A stretch of 64,000 bases of DNA from Mycobacterium branderi (GTDB taxonomy: Bacteria > Actinomycetota > Actinomycetes > Mycobacteriales > Mycobacteriaceae). The stretch is from positions 3,100,001 to 3,164,000 of the forward strand of contig NZ_AP022606.1 of assembly GCF_010728725.1 (NCBI RefSeq), given 5' to 3'. The translations under genes and the position numbers were made by a program. Positions 63,313-64,000 of the stretch are shown here, piece by piece. Below the pieces are notes generated by a model. The model was not told the origin of the DNA. It was given only the letters and a program-made list of their open reading frames with translations, and did not search any database. Positions within the stretch are counted from its first letter, which is position 1; each line of letters starts with the position of its first letter.

Positions 63313-64000
63313 ATGCCCGCTGAGATCCCGTTTATCCGTCCAAGCTTTCCCACGCCAGCCGAACTCGCCGAGGAGTTCGACGACATCGTCAGCGCCAACT
63401 GGTACACGAATTTCGGCCCGAAGGAACGACGGTTCGCATCGGCGCTCGGCGAGTATCTCGGGCCCGACCTGCATGTCGCCACCTTCGCGAACGGCACGAT
63501 GGCGTTGATCGCAGCGCTTCATGCCGCCGTTGGCCCCGGAACACGTGACCGCTATCTGCTAATGCCGTCATTCACCTTCGTCGCTGTGGCCCAAGCTGCG
63601 CTGTGGGCCGGTTACCGGCCGTGGTTCGTCGACATAGACGCCGACACCTGGCAGCCAAGCGCCCCCTCGGCACGGGCCGTCTTGGAGCGCTCCCGCGACC
63701 TGATCGCGGGGATCGTGCTCCCCAACGTGTTCGGCGTCGGTAACCCGGATATCGATGCCTGGGAGGCGTTCGCCGCCGAGTGGGAGTTGCCGATCGTGCT
63801 CGACTCCGCCGCTGGCTTCGGCTCCGCGTACACCGACGGGCAGCGCCTCGGCGGGCGCGGCGCCTGCGAGATCTTCTCTTTCCATGCCACGAAGCCGTTC
63901 GCGGTGGGTGAGGGCGGCGCGCTGGTCTCTCGCGAGCCCCGGCTGGTCGAGCAAGCGCGCACGTTTGCAGACTTCGGCTTCACCGGGCGGCAGACCACGC
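63313..64000 (+). CDS. DegT/DnrJ/EryC1/StrS aminotransferase, 5' part (cut by window end)
   Basis: 229 residues of a pyridoxal-phosphate sugar aminotransferase family protein (MPAEIPFIRPSFPTPAEL). VATFANGTMALIAALHA forms the cofactor phosphate site, and the Schiff-base lysine is in SFHATKPFAVGEGGAL. Such enzymes transaminate nucleotide-linked keto-deoxysugars. The frame is open to the last base. In this glycolipid region it would supply an amino sugar. An alternative is one of the family's non-aminotransferase dehydratases, but the lysine is present. Confidence 0.9.
   Translation, partial: MPAEIPFIRPSFPTPAELAEEFDDIVSANWYTNFGPKERRFASALGEYLGPDLHVATFANGTMALIAALHAAVGPGTRDRYLLMPSFTFVAVAQAALWAGYRPWFVDIDADTWQPSAPSARAVLERSRDLIAGIVLPNVFGVGNPDIDAWEAFAAEWELPIVLDSAAGFGSAYTDGQRLGGRGACEIFSFHATKPFAVGEGGALVSREPRLVEQARTFADFGFTGRQTT

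Noticed and set aside
63129..63323. 64-codon ORF before the DegT aminotransferase
   Set aside because: TTG start, no recognised family, and it overlaps the aminotransferase start; treated as part of the gap.

Overview
The window reads as chromosome of a high-GC actinobacterium, almost certainly a Mycobacterium (probably a slow grower). The support is Mce-associated membrane proteins, an MmpS/MmpL set, a haemophore-like secreted protein, a GDP-mannose dehydratase/epimerase pair close to the tuberculosis-complex GmdA/EpiA proteins, a VapBC remnant, F420-dependent luciferase-like oxidoreductases and many GTG/TTG starts. No rRNA, tRNA, CRISPR array or intact insertion sequence was seen.

Bases 1-8.7 kb and 13.3-43.7 kb are a large catabolic region. 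It carries two acyl-CoA ligases, four acyl-CoA dehydrogenases in two adjacent pairs, an enoyl-CoA hydratase, a thiolase-like lipid-transfer protein, a family III CoA-transferase, a carboxyltransferase, three ACMSD-type amidohydrolases, a DapA-fold aldolase/lyase, three P450s, a Rieske oxygenase, three F420-type oxidoreductases, dehydrogenases, hydrolases and thioesterases. Together these look like uptake or activation, oxygenation, ring opening and beta-oxidation of a hydrophobic, probably cyclic substrate (terpenoid, sterol-like or aromatic); the substrate cannot be read from the sequence. Several divergent or operon-leading promoters carry the same 8-3-8 palindrome (consensus TACTGTAA-NNN-TTACAGTA), which suggests one TetR-type regulator, probably encoded elsewhere. 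A TetR protein fused to a hot-dog thioesterase-like domain (43.8-44.8 kb) lies next to a different 8-3-8 palindrome and may control an amidohydrolase.

An insert at 8.9-13.3 kb holds a LAL-type LuxR ATPase regulator flanked by two MarR paralogues in direct orientation. The first MarR has lost its N-terminus at a junction with the C-terminal remnant of an unrelated protein. Other decayed genes are a VapC toxin with three lesions beside an intact VapB, and a thioesterase scrap ahead of an acyl-CoA ligase.

Bases 45-64 kb are a cell-envelope glycolipid region: an MFS exporter, a GPL-type glycosyltransferase, several SAM methyltransferases, gmdA-epiA for a GDP-6-deoxyhexose, an isoprenylcysteine-methyltransferase-like membrane protein, a haemophore-like protein, mmpS-mmpL-mmpL, an HxxxD acyltransferase preceded by a probably leaderless 37-codon ORF, and a DegT sugar aminotransferase cut by the window end. 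The parts match glycopeptidolipid or lipooligosaccharide assembly and export, but no peptide synthetase or polyketide synthase lies in the window.
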